Part shown: one piece after another, positions 18,850 through 27,642 of the stretch | Layout of the letters: each line of letters opens with the position of its first letter | Position numbering within the stretch: the first letter of the stretch is position 1 | NCBI RefSeq assembly: GCF_009299475.1 | Contig: NZ_WBSN01000002.1 | Span: 62,001 to 126,000 of the forward strand | Source: Bifidobacterium avesanii | Lineage (GTDB): Bacteria; Actinomycetota; Actinomycetes; Actinomycetales; Bifidobacteriaceae | Length of the DNA stretch: 64,000 bases | Reading direction: 5' to 3' | The notes under the pieces: model-generated | Told to the model about the DNA's origin: nothing | The model's database searches: none | What the model saw: only the letters and a program-made list of their open reading frames with translations | Program-made: the position numbers and the translations under genes

Positions 18850-19228
18850 TAATTTCTCCTATCCATCAGCCACGCGTAGGTTCGGCGCGGCTATCGTCCG
18901 ATGACGGTGATGCGTTTCTCACTCATCGTGCGACCATGATCGTGGTGTACCTCATATCTCTGTGCCGAGTCAGGGCATAGTGCACCCTTTTCGGATACCG
19001 AATCATGAGCATACTCGAGTGGCTGGATGATCGACGCGCCGTGTTGGCACGGAAAAAGCCGCCGTCCGTGACTGCGATCAACGGCAATCGACTGCAATCA
19101 ACTGGACGGCGGAACGAAGGAAGACGGGCCGGTCTGCTGGCGGGGCCGTGCGGCGGAAACGTGCGGAGAAGCAACATTCCCGAGACCGTCGCGCAGGCTT
19201 ATGCGCAGACCTATGCCCCGGCCCCGGC
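18850..19228. other. Spacer between nusA and infB
   Basis: 379 bp. Apart from the nusA terminator-like hairpin (19053-19112) I see no gene; it presumably contains the infB promoter. Confidence 0.55.
19053..19112 (-). terminator. Terminator-like hairpin after nusA
   Basis: On the minus strand CCGCCGTCC (19104-19112) pairs perfectly with GGACGGCGG (19059-19067) across a 36-base loop and is followed by CTTTTT. The loop contains imperfect repeats of the GATTGC type. It could be a read-through terminator sensitive to NusA itself. Confidence 0.7.
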
Positions 19229-20272
19229 TTACTCGGCCTTGGGCTGCTGCTCCTGAGCCTTCACCTTGGCGGCGTGGGCCTCGGCGGATTCGATGCCGAT
19301 CTTCCAGCCGGTGAGCTTGGCGGCCAGACGCGCGTTCTGCCCCTCCTTGCCGATGGCCAGCGAGAGCTGGTCGTCATGGATGAAGGCGATGGCGGTCTTG
19401 TTCTTCTCGCTGATCACCTGCACGCCGGTCGCCACGGCCGGGGACAGGGCGGCGGCCACGAACTTGGCCGGATCGCTGGACCAGTCGACGATGTCGATCT
19501 TCTCCGGGCCGAGGTTCTCCATGACCGCGCGCACGCGGGCGCCGCCGGGGCCGATCAGCGCGCCCTTGGGGTTGACGCCCTCGGTGTTGGCGCGCACCGC
19601 GATCTTGGTGCGGGCGCCGGCCTCGCGGGCGATCGCCATGATCGACACGGCGCCGGAGACCAGCTCCGGGACCTCGCGCTCGAACAGGCGGCGCACCAGC
19701 TCCGGGTGGGAACGGGAGACCACGATCTCCGGGCCCTTCAAGCCGCGGGCCACGTTCACCACGTACACGCGCAGACGCTCGCCGTGGCGGTAGCGCTCCC
19801 CCGGCACCTGCTCGCGGCGGGGCAGGATGGCCTCGACGTCGCCGATGGCGATGTGCACGTTGGACGGATCCTTGACGTCCTGCTGCACGATGCCGGTGAC
19901 GAGCTTGCCCTTCTGACCGGAGAACGCGCCGAAGACCTTCTCGTCCTCGACCTTGCGGAACAGCTGGGTGAACACCTGACGCGCGGTCGCGGCGGCCAGA
20001 CGGCCGAAGTCCTTCGGGGTGTCGTCGTATTCCTCGCCCAGCTTCGGGGCCGGATGCGGGTCCTCCTCGGTGGGCTCGACGGGCTCCTCGTCACGCGCCC
20101 ACACGGTGAACGTGCCGGCGCGGTCGTCCAGCTCCACGCGCGCGTGCTTGGCCGGATGGGGCGTCTTCTGATACGCCATGAGCAGCGCCTCGGAAAGCGC
20201 CGAATCCAAAGTTTCCCGATCGATCCCCTGCTCCACGGCCAACTGGTGCATGCTTGCCAGGTCTAGTTCCAT
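19229..20272 (-). CDS. nusA: Transcription termination/antitermination factor NusA
   Basis: A 347-residue RNA polymerase-binding protein. The N-terminal domain (residues 1-~120) binds polymerase and contains an extra acidic stretch (PVEPTEEDPHPAPKLGEEYDD split by charged residues). An S1 domain follows (GKLVTGIVQQD, EAILPRREQVPGERY), then two KH domains (ALIGPGGARVRAVMENLGPEKIDIVDW; LAIGKEGQNARLAAKLTGWKI in two parts). It lacks the C-terminal acidic repeats of enteric NusA, as is normal for Actinobacteria. ATG 20272 has AAGGAGG nine bases upstream. Divergent from the lipoprotein gene by 76 bp. Confidence 0.96.
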   Translation of the reverse strand: MELDLASMHQLAVEQGIDRETLDSALSEALLMAYQKTPHPAKHARVELDDRAGTFTVWARDEEPVEPTEEDPHPAPKLGEEYDDTPKDFGRLAAATARQVFTQLFRKVEDEKVFGAFSGQKGKLVTGIVQQDVKDPSNVHIAIGDVEAILPRREQVPGERYRHGERLRVYVVNVARGLKGPEIVVSRSHPELVRRLFEREVPELVSGAVSIMAIAREAGARTKIAVRANTEGVNPKGALIGPGGARVRAVMENLGPEKIDIVDWSSDPAKFVAAALSPAVATGVQVISEKNKTAIAFIHDDQLSLAIGKEGQNARLAAKLTGWKIGIESAEAHAAKVKAQEQQPKAE

Positions 20273-20348
20273 CTTCGAAGACCTCCTTATGAAGTTATTG
20301 CCGCCTACCGTTCCCTGCGGTCTGTAATGGCTATTAGTCTAACGATTC

Positions 20349-21338
20349 ATGGAGACACGTACGGTTTGGGGAAGGCATGCTTTGCGGACGGCGATACGGG
20401 TGACGGCTGTGATCGCGGCCGTGGGCATGGTCGCCGCGGCCTCGGCGTGTTCCGCGGTTCCACGCGTGTCCGGCGGTCTTGAGGCCGCCATGACGCCCAG
20501 CCCGTGCGAGCAGTCGCTGGCCGACGCCGAGGACGCCCGCGCCGGCGCGTTTGCGGGCGCGAACCCCTCCTACGTGCGCTACCGCGAGGCCGCCCGCGCC
20601 GCCGTGCTGTGGCGCGACGCCGCGGTCGCATGCCCCGGCCGGTTCGCCGAGGGCGTGCTGGAGAGCGGTCGGATGAGCCACCGCGCCGCGCAGCTGGCGG
20701 GCAGGCTTCGTGTCGAGTATTCCTCCCCCGCCGACCGAACGACGATCGACGAGCACACGGAGGTGAAGCTGTCCGCCGCACAGGCCGCGGGGCTCGCGCT
20801 CGCGCAGGACCGCGCCGGATTCGCCATGGAGATCTTGTCCGCCAAGCTCAAGTCCGATCCCACGCTGCTCACGCTGAGCGACCGGCACAAGGCGCTCGGC
20901 TCCGGGTTCGCCGCGCATGCCTCGTCCGGGGATGCCGGATCTGATGGCAGCGGGAATGGCAACGGGAACGGCAGCAGCGACACGCGGCAGAAGGTCTATT
21001 CGGTGCAGCGGCTGCTCACCGACCCGTCCACGACCGTCGACGACGCGAACGGACTGCGCGCCAGCACCTCCGCCGTGGTGGAGATGGACGCCGTGCGCGA
21101 GCAGTTGCAGGCGCTGGCCGGGGACGGCGAAAACGGGAGCGGGAGCGACGGGGACATCGTCATCTCCGACGCTTCCACCGCCACCACGCTTGCCGCGCTG
21201 CTGAGCGAGGAGGCCGCGCAGGCGTTCGCGCTCGGCTACCCCACGTATGACGCTGCGTTGTTTACTGGCGCTGCCGGGGTTGTCGGTTCGGTTGACGCGG
21301 CCGGCGCGGCTGGCGCTTCCGGCGTTCAGGCCCGCTGA
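20349..21338 (+). CDS. Putative lipoprotein of unknown function
   Basis: A 329-residue exported protein. Residues 1-34 are a signal peptide (RTAIRVTAVIAAVGMVAAASAC) ending in a lipobox-like AASAC, so Cys34 is the likely lipidation site. The mature part is Ala-rich and mostly helical, with a Gly/Asn/Ser linker near residue 200 (GSDGSGNGNGNGSS) and a second one near 260 (DGENGSGSDGD). I recognise no domain family. It stands divergent from nusA and upstream of tRNA-Ser. No good ribosome binding site precedes ATG 20349; a TATTAG hexamer 14-20 bases upstream raises the possibility of a near-leaderless transcript. Confidence 0.7.
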   Translation: METRTVWGRHALRTAIRVTAVIAAVGMVAAASACSAVPRVSGGLEAAMTPSPCEQSLADAEDARAGAFAGANPSYVRYREAARAAVLWRDAAVACPGRFAEGVLESGRMSHRAAQLAGRLRVEYSSPADRTTIDEHTEVKLSAAQAAGLALAQDRAGFAMEILSAKLKSDPTLLTLSDRHKALGSGFAAHASSGDAGSDGSGNGNGNGSSDTRQKVYSVQRLLTDPSTTVDDANGLRASTSAVVEMDAVREQLQALAGDGENGSGSDGDIVISDASTATTLAALLSEEAAQAFALGYPTYDAALFTGAAGVVGSVDAAGAAGASGVQAR

Positions 21339-21554
21339 CCCCGCAAATTCCCCACGGGCGCAGCTCAGTTCCAGCATTCAGACCCATTGGCACCACGAGT
21401 TCCATGGGCGCATCCGACATTCAGACCTCGTTGACGCCGCGAGTCTCCTGCGGCGCGCTGCGTCGTCTAAAGCCCGTTGCTGTCATGAATCTCCATGGAC
21501 GATGGACGTATCCCGTGGATTCCGTCACTTCCGCCACGCTGACGAACAATCGAG

Positions 21555-21582
21555 TTGCCAAATCCCGATTCTGTGGCATAAT
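21555..21582 (+). promoter_or_regulatory. Promoter of tRNA-Ser
   Basis: TTGCCA (21555-21560), 16-bp spacer, CATAAT (21577-21582), about 28 bp before the mature tRNA 5' end. Confidence 0.65.
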
Positions 21583-21610
21583 GGACAAGTTGCTTGAATG
21601 AGCAGCGCAT

Positions 21611-21699
21611 GGATAAGTGTCCGAGCGGTCTAAGGAGCACGCCTCGAAAGCGTGTGAGGGCAACCCCCTCCGCGAGTTCGAATCTCGCCTTATCCGCCA
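21611..21699 (+). tRNA. tRNA-Ser, anticodon CGA
   Basis: A complete class II tRNA. The acceptor stem GGATAAG pairs with CTTATCC, the D-stem is TCC/GGA, and the anticodon arm is CACGC-CTCGAAA-GCGTG with CGA at 34-36 (reads UCG). A long variable arm, T-arm GCGAG-TTCGAAT-CTCGC, discriminator G and an encoded CCA (21697-21699) complete it. It is followed at once by a terminator. Confidence 0.97.
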
Positions 21700-21702
21700 T
21701 GA

Positions 21703-21734
21703 GGGTTCCGGTCTTTCGATCGGAACCCTTTTTT
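21703..21734 (+). terminator. Intrinsic terminator of tRNA-Ser
   Basis: Perfect 8-bp stem GGGTTCCG (21703-21710) / CGGAACCC (21721-21728) followed by six T. Confidence 0.92.
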
Positions 21735-22211
21735 CGTTGCGTGATATACGACGGACGACGGGCATTCGAATCGACCGTGTACACTGATGAGATCGGCTCG
21801 GACTCACCGATCCCCACCGCATGGCATGCGAGTCCGGTGACGCCCTATGTTAGTGACCACCACTATGTTCCATCTGTTCGCCTCTTTTCTGCCCAATTTG
21901 CGCGTGGAAATTGCAATATTGGGCAGGAACATGGGATTAGCGGGCTTCGCGAGGCTCTAAGACGACGCATCTGCCCAATATTGCAATCTGACGTCACAGA
22001 TTGGGCAGGAACAGAAACAAGAACAGGACCAAAAAACGGAAACAGGACGTGCAGCAATGCACGCCAATAAAGATCGCACGACGCGCAAAAGGCGCACAGC
22101 GATATTGCGCGCGCGAATTACCGTCGTAAGCGTCAGGCCGTCGGGCACATCGGACCGGCGCACACGTCAGGAGCGGCGATGCGCATACCGGAACAATGCC
22201 GACCTCCGTGG
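21735..22211. other. Gene-free stretch downstream of tRNA-Ser
   Basis: About 480 bp holding the family D inverted-repeat cluster (21890-22008) and an A/G-rich low-complexity run (22008-22050). No supportable gene. Confidence 0.6.
21890..22008. repeat. Family D inverted-repeat cluster
   Basis: Four copies of the arm CTGCCCAAT/ATTGGGCAG alternate in orientation (21890-21898, 21918-21926, 21971-21979, 22000-22008). They can form two small hairpins, or one larger stem through the perfect 17-bp pair 21910-21926/21971-21987. The two folds are mutually exclusive. Confidence 0.85.
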
Positions 22212-22319
22212 TCAGATTTCGATGCCGTACTCGGTGTAGGCGTAGTTGTCGTAGACGTCGTCGAAGTGACGGGCGGACTCGTGATCGACGCTCGGATGAT
22301 GGGCGTTGCTCTCCTGCAT
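22212..22319 (-). CDS. 35-residue small protein
   Basis: An open frame MQESNAHHPS...YGIEI of 35 codons ending in TGA. An AAAGGAG sequence lies five or six bases before ATG 22319. Codon use is strongly biological for this genome (nearly every third position G or C), unlike the surrounding spacer. The peptide is acidic and rich in Asp, Tyr and His; its C-terminal half DDVYDNYAYTEYGIE has regularly spaced tyrosines. It has no signal peptide and no membrane segment. Function unknown: a free-standing small protein or a regulatory leader are both possible. It stands alone between repeat clusters D and B. Confidence 0.7.
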   Translation of the reverse strand: MQESNAHHPSVDHESARHFDDVYDNYAYTEYGIEI

Positions 22320-22433
22320 GATGGCTCCTTTCGCCAGCTTTGCATTGTCACCTTACGGAATAGCCGATCATGATGTCCGTTGTGCGTGCGTTCGGGAAAC
22401 GGCGGATGAATTCGCGGGGAACGATGATCGCCA

Positions 22434-22700
22434 CACTTGATTCGCTCAATCCGCGGCATTCCGAACAAGGATTGAGCGAATTAGATGCCGCAGGAGCCAA
22501 ATTGGAACCATAGCGCACTGGATTCGCTCAATTTGCGTTGGGACAGCTGCAAAGTGAGCGGATTCAGTGCAGTAGCGCGCTGAAATGGTTCGTGACGCAC
22601 TGGATTCGCTCAATCCGCAACATGGCGAATGCAGAATGAGCGAATCGAGTGCCAAACACTCCGGGACGGTATGCGCCGCACTGGATTCGCTCAATTTGCG
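22434..22700. repeat. Family B palindrome cluster, copies B4-B7
   Basis: B4 22440-22482, B5 22515-22570 and B6 22597-22652 are full hairpins with arms of the type GCACTGGATTCGCTCA and its complement. B7 (22678-22700) is only the left arm. Spacing between copies is irregular (27-33 bp). Confidence 0.88.
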
Positions 22701-22810
22701 ATGGAAAGACGGTTAGCGGGGCCACGTGAAACAGAATAAGTGGGAATGATGCGTCCGATCGGATGAGAAAACCCACATACCCAGAAAACCCGCATACCCA
22801 CATATGCGGA

Positions 22811-22854
22811 AAGGGCATGGATTCCGCGCATTGCAACGCGGGACCCATGCCCTT
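22811..22854 (-). terminator. Possible pnp terminator
   Basis: AAGGGCATGG (22811-22820) pairs with CCATGCCCTT (22845-22854), with an inner CCGCG/CGCGG stem. On the minus strand it is followed only by a short T run (TTTCC), so efficiency is uncertain. Confidence 0.5.
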
Positions 22855-22886
22855 CATAGCGTCAATCAGCCCACGGTCATCTCACG

Positions 22887-23047
22887 GCCACTACGGCCGC
22901 GAGGGATCCGCGAGGGGACGATCAGTCCTCGAATGCCGAGCCGTCAAGCGGGGAATCCAGTGGATTCCCCGTAGGCGAGGCGAGCGGCCACCACGGACGC
23001 GAGAGATCCGCGAGGAAACGATCAGACAGCCGATCAGTCCTCGAACG
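22887..23047. repeat. Duplicated pnp 3' end with central hairpin
   Basis: A segment covering the last codons of pnp and about 45 bp downstream (22987-23047) recurs diverged at 22887-22935. Between them is a perfect inverted repeat, GGGGAATCCA (22950-22959) and TGGATTCCCC (22961-22970), with a one-base loop. Confidence 0.75.
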
Positions 23048-25769
23048 GATCAAAGTCGCGACGGACGCGGCGGCGCGGACGCTCGGAACGCTCCTCGCGC
23101 TCCTCGCGGTACTCGTCGTAGTGGTCGTCGGTGGCGTAGCGCGGGTTGCGGCCGCCACGGCCACCGCGGGAGCCACGGTCGCGGCGATCGTCGCGGTCGT
23201 AGTCACGGTCGTCACGATCGGAGGAACGGCGGCGACGCGGACGATCATCGTAATCGCGGTCATCACGGTCGGAACGATCGGAACGGTCCGAACGGCGGTC
23301 GGAACGACGGTCATCGCGATCGTAGTCGCGGTCGTCGTCGTAGTCGTCGGAGCGGCGGCGACGCGGACGGTCGTCATAGTCGCGATCATCGCGGCGGTCG
23401 TCACGATCGGAACGGTCGGAACGGCGACGCGGACGGTCATCACGGTCGGAACGACGGTCATCGCGATCGCCGCGGCCGCCACGACGGCGGTCATCACGGT
23501 CGCCGCGGTCGGAACGACGGTCGTCACGGCCACCGCGGCCGCCACGGGCCGGAGCGGAGGATTCCTGATCCTCGAAGCCCGGAATGGCCAGGGAGATCTT
23601 GCCGCGGTCGTCCACGCCCTGCACGACCACCTCGACGGTGTCGCCCTCCTTGAGCACGTCCTCCACGGCGTCGATGCGCTCGCCGTTGGCGAGGTTGCGG
23701 ATCTGGGAGATGTGCAGCAGGCCGTCGGTGCCCGGGGTGAGGTTCACGAAGGCGCCGAACGACGTGGTCTTGACGACCTTGCCGTTGTAGGTCTCGCCGG
23801 CCTCCGGCACGTGCGGGTTGGCGATGGAGTCGATGATCTGCTTGGCCTTCTCGGCGGCCTCGCCGCCTTCGGAGGAGATGTAGACGGTGCCGTCGTCCTC
23901 GATCGCGATCTCGGCGCCGGTGTCCTCCTGGATCTGGTTGATCATCTTGCCCTTCGGACCGATGACCTCGCCGATCTTCTCGACCGGAACGGTGGTGGTG
24001 ATGATGCGCGGGGCGTACTCGCTCATCTCGGCCGGGCCGTCGATGCACTCGTTGATGACCTCGAGGATCGTGGCGCGGGCCTCCTTGGCCTGCTGCAGGG
24101 CGGCGGCCAGAATGTCGGCGGGGATGCCGTCGAGCTTGGTGTCGAGCTGCAGGGCGGTGATGAACTCGGAGGTGCCGGCCACCTTGAAGTCCATGTCGCC
24201 GAACGCGTCCTCGGCGCCCAGAATGTCGGTGAGGGTCTTGTAGACGTGCTGACCGTCCACGTCACCGGACACGAGACCCATGGCGATGCCCGCGACCGGG
24301 GCCTTCAGCGGCACGCCCGCGGCGAGCAGGGACAGGGTGGAGGCGCACACGGAGCCCATGGAGGTGGAGCCGTTGGAGCCGATGGCCTCGGAGACCTGGC
24401 GGATGGCGTACGGGAACTCCTCGCGGCTCGGCAGCACCGGGACGAGGGCCTTCTCGGCGAGGGCGCCGTGGCCGATCTCGCGGCGCTTCGGGGAGCCGAC
24501 GCGGCCGGTCTCGCCGGTGGAGTACGGCGGCATCTCGTAGTTGTGCATGTAGCGCTTGGACTGCGGGCCGGACAGGGCGTCGATCTGCTGCTCCATCTTG
24601 AGCATGTTCAGCGTGGTGACGCCGAGCACCTGGGTCTCGCCGCGCTGGAACAGGGCGGAGCCGTGGACGCGCGGCACGATGTCCACTTCGGCGGACAGGG
24701 TGCGGATGTCCTTGAGGCCGCGGCCGTCGATGCGGTAGTCCTCGGTGAGGATGCGGCGGCGCACGATCTGGCGCTGCAGCTCCTTGAACGCGTTGCCGAG
24801 CTCCTTCTCCTTCTCGGCGTCGTCCATGTCGGTGAACTCGCCGGCGAGGACCTCGCGCACGTGCTCCTTGATCTCGTGGATGCGGTCCTGACGCGGCAGC
24901 TTCTCCGCGATGGACAGCGCCTCGTTGAGGTCGGCGTGGGCGATCTCGTCGATGCGGGCGTACAGCTCGTCGGTGTACTCCGGGAAGAGCTGGAACTCCT
25001 TGGTCTCCTTGGCGGCCTTGGCCTTGAGCTCGTTCTGGGCCTCGCAGATGACCTTGATGAACGGCTTGGCGGCCTCGAGGCCCTGGGCCACGACGGCCTC
25101 GTCCGGCTTGGTCTGGCCCTCGTCGTAGATGAGGTGCCAGGCGTTCTTGCCGGCGCCCGCCTCGATCATGGCGATGGCGACGTCGCCGCCCTCGATCACG
25201 CGGCCGGCGACCACGATCTCGAACACGGCGCGCTCGCGCTCGCTCCAGCGCGGGAAGGCGACCCACTGGCCGTCGATGAGCGCCAGACGCACGCCGGAGA
25301 CCGGGCCCTCGAAGGGCAGGCCGGAGATCATGGTGGACGCGGAGGCGGCGTTCAGGGCGATGACGTCGTACGCGTCATCCGGGTTGACGGCGAGGATGGT
25401 TTCGACGACCTGCACCTCGTTGCGCAGCGTGTGCGGGAACAGCGGGCGCAGCGGGCGGTCGATGATGCGGCAGGCCAGAATGGCCTCGGAGCTCGGACGG
25501 CCCTCGCGGCGGAAGAAGGAGCCCGGGATCTTGCCCGCGGCGTACATCTTCTCCTCCACGTCCACGGTCAGCGGGAAGAAGTCGTAGTTCTCCTTCGGGC
25601 TGCTTCCGGCGGTGGTGGTGGACAGCACCATCGAATCGTCGTCAAGATAGGCGGCCACTGCCCCATCCGCCTGCTGGGCGAGACGACCCGTCTCGAAGCG
25701 CAGCGTGCGCTTGCCGAATGATCCATTGTCGATGACGGCCTCTACGGCCTTGATTTCGGGACCCTCCAT
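23034..25769 (-). CDS. pnp: Polyribonucleotide nucleotidyltransferase (PNPase)
   Basis: A 911-residue 3'-to-5' phosphorolytic exoribonuclease. Two RNase PH domains ([41 protein letters not shown] in parts) flank a helical domain. KH ([20 protein letters not shown]) and S1 ([18 protein letters not shown]) domains follow. The last ~175 residues are a repetitive Arg/Asp/Ser/Tyr tail built from DRDDRR, RPRRRSD and DYDDRP units, much longer than the tails of most PNPases (total usually 700-750). Actinobacterial homologues can also make pppGpp derivatives. ATG 25769 was chosen because AGGAGG is nine bases upstream; an earlier ATG at 25802 overlaps that site. Confidence 0.97.
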   Translation of the reverse strand: MEGPEIKAVEAVIDNGSFGKRTLRFETGRLAQQADGAVAAYLDDDSMVLSTTTAGSSPKENYDFFPLTVDVEEKMYAAGKIPGSFFRREGRPSSEAILACRIIDRPLRPLFPHTLRNEVQVVETILAVNPDDAYDVIALNAASASTMISGLPFEGPVSGVRLALIDGQWVAFPRWSERERAVFEIVVAGRVIEGGDVAIAMIEAGAGKNAWHLIYDEGQTKPDEAVVAQGLEAAKPFIKVICEAQNELKAKAAKETKEFQLFPEYTDELYARIDEIAHADLNEALSIAEKLPRQDRIHEIKEHVREVLAGEFTDMDDAEKEKELGNAFKELQRQIVRRRILTEDYRIDGRGLKDIRTLSAEVDIVPRVHGSALFQRGETQVLGVTTLNMLKMEQQIDALSGPQSKRYMHNYEMPPYSTGETGRVGSPKRREIGHGALAEKALVPVLPSREEFPYAIRQVSEAIGSNGSTSMGSVCASTLSLLAAGVPLKAPVAGIAMGLVSGDVDGQHVYKTLTDILGAEDAFGDMDFKVAGTSEFITALQLDTKLDGIPADILAAALQQAKEARATILEVINECIDGPAEMSEYAPRIITTTVPVEKIGEVIGPKGKMINQIQEDTGAEIAIEDDGTVYISSEGGEAAEKAKQIIDSIANPHVPEAGETYNGKVVKTTSFGAFVNLTPGTDGLLHISQIRNLANGERIDAVEDVLKEGDTVEVVVQGVDDRGKISLAIPGFEDQESSAPARGGRGGRDDRRSDRGDRDDRRRGGRGDRDDRRSDRDDRPRRRSDRSDRDDRRDDRDYDDRPRRRRSDDYDDDRDYDRDDRRSDRRSDRSDRSDRDDRDYDDRPRRRRSSDRDDRDYDRDDRRDRGSRGGRGGRNPRYATDDHYDEYREEREERSERPRRRVRRDFDPFED

Positions 25770-25965
25770 GTCGGGGTTCCTCCTTTGTGTTCTGTTATTC
25801 AATACCTACTGCGGTTGTCCTCTTCAGCGGACGTGCTTCACATTCCCGTGCGGCCCCTTGGCCGTTTTCCTCGTGTCAACTCTTCCGGCGGGCCCCTCTA
25901 TTCGCGACCGCACCCTGCGGCCCGACTCCCGGCCCATCTTCCTTGTTGCCGTTGGACGGCGATAT

Positions 25966-26001
25966 GCAAAACGCCCGAGCACCATAGTAGGCGCTCGGGC
26001 G
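25966..26001 (-). terminator. Intrinsic terminator of rpsO
   Basis: Perfect 9-bp stem CGCCCGAGC/GCTCGGGCG (25993-26001 with 25972-25980), followed on the minus strand by TTTTGC. It separates rpsO from pnp. Confidence 0.8.
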
Positions 26002-26011
26002 GAAGTATTGG

Positions 26012-26281
26012 CTATCGACGCAGACCAAGCTTCTCGATGAGAGCACGGTAGCGGTTGATGTCGACGCCCTTGAGGTAGTCGAGGAGACGACGACGGTCAC
26101 CGATCATCAGCTGCATGCCGCGGCGGGAGTGGTGATCGTGCTTGTGCTGCTTGAGGTGCTCGGTCAGGTCGGAGATGCGCTTGGACAGCAGCGCGACCTG
26201 GACCTCCGGGGAGCCCGTGTCACCCTCATGGGTCGCGAACTTCGTGATGATCTCCTGCTTCTCAGCGTTAGAAAGTGCCAC
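26012..26281 (-). CDS. rpsO: 30S ribosomal protein S15
   Basis: 89 residues, the standard length. It binds the central domain of 16S rRNA (helices 20-22). Typical segments are [34 protein letters not shown] and [20 protein letters not shown]. The start is GTG 26281 with AAGGAGG four bases upstream; the initiator formyl-Met is normally removed, leaving ALSNAEK. Upstream of pnp on the same strand, the conserved rpsO-pnp order, with a terminator between. Confidence 0.97.
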   Translation of the reverse strand: MALSNAEKQEIITKFATHEGDTGSPEVQVALLSKRISDLTEHLKQHKHDHHSRRGMQLMIGDRRRLLDYLKGVDINRYRALIEKLGLRR

Positions 26282-26866
26282 AGTTCCTCCTTATACAGTC
26301 CATGGCTGCGCGGTGCACCCGACGTTGTGCCGGGGCGCTCTCTATCCGCGGGCGAAACACGCCAACGAGATACTATACGAGACGGGGCGGACCGGCGACG
26401 CGCCGAGGCGTGCGGGGCAACTCGCCCATGCTCGAGCCGACAGGCAACGGACCGGCGTGCCGACTCATTCAGCTAATCCTCCCCGTTCCCCCATTTCTCC
26501 GTTCCCTCTTTCCGGCTGTTCTCCGACCTCCCGCCGCGGCCCCGGCACCCATATCCCGTTTACATTGACTGGTGACAGCGTGGGCACAATGTGGGCACAG
26601 CGTGGGCACATTGTCACCACCGGTGCAAAACATCATCTCGTCCCCGCCCTGGCAAGGCGGATGAGGGACGGATGATCAACGACAGGATGATCAACGACGG
26701 AATGAGGGATGGAAGCGAAGGACCAGACGCGGGATGAGCGAAGGACCGATGACGAACAATCGGAAAGACGGACGGACGAAGAACGAATGACGAGACAACG
26801 CTCGGATTGGTCTGCGACCGAACCGCGGCCGAACCGTGAGCGGCCGGGGCGTGTGCCGGCGACGGT
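26282..26866. other. Spacer upstream of rpsO
   Basis: 585 bp without a gene. It contains three exact GTGGGCACA units spaced 11 bp apart inside a GGTGACA/TGTCACC frame (26571-26618), and low-complexity GGA/GAC-rich sequence (26660-26800). Confidence 0.6.
26571..26618. repeat. 11-bp phased direct repeats inside an inverted frame
   Basis: GTGGGCACA starts at 26580, 26591 and 26602 (one helical turn apart). The block is bounded by GGTGACA (26571-26577) and TGTCACC (26612-26618). It resembles an array of protein-binding sites. Confidence 0.7.
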
Positions 26867-27562
26867 TCACACCGTGGTGAGCAGGCCGCCGAAGAGCACG
26901 ATGGCGAGGGCGATCATCTCGACCACGAAGAACAGGGAGAAGGCGGCCCAGCTGCGGGTGAGCACGTTGAGCGGCGAATCCTTGCGGATGAGCACCAGGA
27001 TCGCCACGAACAGCAGGGCGAACGCCGCCACGCCGGCCCCGGCCGCGATGATGCCCAGATCGCCCGCGTTGGCCAGCTGCGCGTTGCGGCCGTACACCAC
27101 GTAGGTGGCGTACCAGAAGTTGGAGCGCAGCAGGCATACGCCGGCCAGGAACTGCTCGGCGGCGAGCGCGATCACGAACACGAAGCGCCACACCCAGCGC
27201 TTGGTCTGCACCACCGCCATGCCGAGCCCGGTGAAGGCGAACAGGGTCACGGCCCACGACGCCAGCGCGATGCCGCGCGGCTCGAACATGTCCATGTGCG
27301 CCATCACCCAGCCGGTGTGGTTCATGGCGAGGTCGCGGCCCACCCCGTACGGCGCCACGACGGCGGCGAGCACGAGCGCGAAGAAGCCGATCCATGCGAG
27401 CGGGTGGAACCGGCGGCGCTCCACGTCGGCCAGCGACAGATCGGACTGGGGCTGCTTGGCGGCCGCCTCGAACAGTTCGTCGGAGCGCTCCTCGTCGGGG
27501 GTGACGGGGCCGCGTTCGCGCCCGTCATCGCGCCCATGCCGCGCAGCGTCTTCACCCGTCAT
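26867..27562 (-). CDS. Five-TM membrane protein of unknown function
   Basis: A 231-residue inner-membrane protein. Residues 1-~48 are charged and cytoplasmic. About five hydrophobic segments follow (PLAWIGFFALVLAAVVAPYG, IALASWAVTLFAFTGLGMAV, VFVIALAAEQFLAGVCLL, LGIIAAGAGVAAFALLFVAI, SLFFVVEMIALAIVLFGGLL). No catalytic or transporter motif is recognised. It is on the minus strand 80 bp after the HTH gene. No strong ribosome binding site is visible before ATG 27562. Probably a conserved bifidobacterial protein; no function assigned. Confidence 0.7.
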   Translation of the reverse strand: MTGEDAARHGRDDGRERGPVTPDEERSDELFEAAAKQPQSDLSLADVERRRFHPLAWIGFFALVLAAVVAPYGVGRDLAMNHTGWVMAHMDMFEPRGIALASWAVTLFAFTGLGMAVVQTKRWVWRFVFVIALAAEQFLAGVCLLRSNFWYATYVVYGRNAQLANAGDLGIIAAGAGVAAFALLFVAILVLIRKDSPLNVLTRSWAAFSLFFVVEMIALAIVLFGGLLTTV

Positions 27563-27642
27563 TCCGCTTCGTCACTCCATCGCATCCATGTTTCGTTGCG
27601 TGGCGATTCTACATTTCTTTGCCGGCGAACGCCAATCGAGGG

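Larger units (their letters stand above)
22320..23033. other. Repeat-rich spacer upstream of the small gene and downstream of pnp
   Basis: 714 bp without a gene. It contains family B copies B4-B7 (22434-22700), a hairpin that may terminate pnp (22811-22854), and a duplicated pnp 3' end with a perfect 10-bp hairpin between the copies (22887-23047). Confidence 0.75.

Noticed and set aside
22434..22700. CRISPR array
   Set aside because: Repeats are themselves palindromic over their full length, spacing is irregular, loops are short, and no cas genes are present.
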